DNA of 64,000 bases from Saprospiraceae bacterium (GTDB taxonomy: Bacteria; Bacteroidota; Bacteroidia; Chitinophagales; Saprospiraceae), in assembly GCA_020630435.1 (NCBI GenBank), contig JAHDBJ010000008.1, forward strand, positions 60,641 to 124,640, in the 5' to 3' direction. How positions within the stretch are numbered: the first letter of the stretch is position 1; each line of letters starts with the position of its first letter. The notes below the pieces were generated by a model. The model was not told where the DNA came from and ran no database searches. It saw nothing but the letters and a program-made list of their open reading frames with translations. This document shows, one piece after another, positions 63,275 through 64,000 of the stretch. The position numbers and the translations under genes are program-made.

Positions 63275-64000
63275 ATGCCTAAGGAATTTCCATTTTATAA
63301 GCAGCATGATGCTATGGATTGTGGTGCCGCTTGTCTACGTATGGTTGCTAGACATTACGGAAAATTCTATGCCTTAGAATACCTTAGAAGCTTAAGTCAT
63401 ATTGATAAAGAGGGCGTTTCTGTAATGGGCATTAGTGATGCAGCCGAAGCTATTGGATTACATTCTTTGGCAATGAAATTGCCCTACGAAACCCTTTCGG
63501 AGGATGTTCCCTTACCTTGTATAGCCTACTGGCGACAACGACATTTTGTTGTCGTTTATAAAGCCACTAAAAAACATATCTGGGTCGCTGACCCTGCTAA
63601 TGACCTCATCAAATATACTAAAGAAGAGTTTCTTGATGGATGGATAAGCGATCAAGAAGATGGTCAGGAAGAAGGTGTATTAATCTTATTAGAAACAACA
63701 CCTGATTTCTACCTTCAAGAAGATGAAGAGCTTGATCGAAAAAGTTGGTCTTTTTTATGGGCATACTTTAGGCCCTATAAAAGACTTTTATTTCAATTGA
63801 TTTTAGGATTAATCGTTGGTAGTTGTATCTTATTGGTCTTTCCTTTTCTGATGCAAGCCATTGTAGATTTTGGCATTGAAAATCAAGATATTAATTTCAT
63901 CTATTTAATATTAATTGCTCATCTCATTTTATTTTTCAGTCAAACAGCTATACAATTTATTCGGTCTTGGATACTCTTGCATATTGGAAGTCGTATAAAT
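63275..64000 (+). CDS. C39-peptidase-containing ABC exporter (3' partial)
   Basis: The gene runs off the right edge; 242 codons are visible. The N-terminal C39 cysteine peptidase (about 1-135) has catalytic C16 in 'QHDAMDCGAACLRMVARHYG', the histidine in 'WRQRHFVVVYK' and the aspartate in 'IWVADPAND'. Transmembrane spans begin at about residue 170 ('RLLFQLILGLIVGSCILLVFPFLMQAIVDFGIE'). Such exporters cut the leader of double-glycine peptides and export them, as for bacteriocins or quorum peptides; Bacteroidota also use them for other peptides. The ATPase domain is outside the window. The start is the first ATG ahead of the domain. Confidence 0.9.
   Translation, partial: MPKEFPFYKQHDAMDCGAACLRMVARHYGKFYALEYLRSLSHIDKEGVSVMGISDAAEAIGLHSLAMKLPYETLSEDVPLPCIAYWRQRHFVVVYKATKKHIWVADPANDLIKYTKEEFLDGWISDQEDGQEEGVLILLETTPDFYLQEDEELDRKSWSFLWAYFRPYKRLLFQLILGLIVGSCILLVFPFLMQAIVDFGIENQDINFIYLILIAHLILFFSQTAIQFIRSWILLHIGSRIN

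Overview
The window is 64 kb of an AT-rich chromosome from a member of the Bacteroidota, most likely a marine Saprospiraceae-like organism (class Saprospiria; my inference). Seen directly: secreted proteins ending in type IX secretion (T9SS) sorting domains of type A and type B, a PorP/SprF-type outer-membrane protein behind a giant PKD adhesin, a TonB-like protein with polyproline runs, and promoters of the Bacteroidota form TTTG-N19-TAnnTTTG in front of recA and ftcD. Shine-Dalgarno sequences are mostly absent. I found no rRNA, tRNA, CRISPR array, prophage or transposase gene.

Layout. Bases 1-2.4 kb hold the 3' end of a repeated-module T9SS protein and an M29 aminopeptidase. From 2.4 to 12 kb, on the minus strand, lie recA, an acetyltransferase, rsmG, an acyltransferase, a membrane protein, comM, a TonB-like protein, gcvH and a secreted tandem-PDZ protein. 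From 12.3 to 18.6 kb come a histidine kinase/response regulator pair, pcm, a phosphohexomutase, a 1-Cys peroxiredoxin, and a small arsR module whose second gene encodes a 32-residue peptide ending in CC-X3-CC-X3-CC. From 18.7 to 24.8 kb lie PorP/SprF and a 1669-residue PKD adhesin.

From 26.2 to 31.9 kb is a minus-strand urate-degradation operon: PuuD-type urate hydroxylase with a cytochrome c domain, OHCU decarboxylase, an unknown 253-residue protein, hydroxyisourate hydrolase, an aldolase/citrate-lyase-like protein and an XdhC-like protein. Upstream is ftcD (formiminoglutamate/folate metabolism) with a HIT protein and a small membrane protein. From 35.8 to 39.8 kb a plus-strand run carries an oxidoreductase, hisB, tag, a TIGR03643-like protein, a zinc-ribbon protein and a gamma-glutamylcyclotransferase-like protein. 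From 39.8 to 49.5 kb are envelope hydrolases (VanX-like dipeptidase, DUF4932-like metalloprotease, M16 peptidase), a DEAD-box helicase and a T9SS-exported endonuclease I. From 49.8 to 62.3 kb are mlaEF homologues, hemW, mnmA, two short-chain dehydrogenases, an old-yellow-enzyme/FAD reductase, pnp and rpsO. The right edge cuts a C39-peptidase ABC exporter.

The most interesting items are the arsR/CC-peptide module with two matching operator-like palindromes, a family of about 160-bp inverted-repeat (MITE-like) elements with two copies just before the peptide exporter, and the urate operon with an unrecognised member. Most of the rest is housekeeping or typical surface biology of the phylum. All functional calls rest on motif reading and family knowledge; no database search was run.
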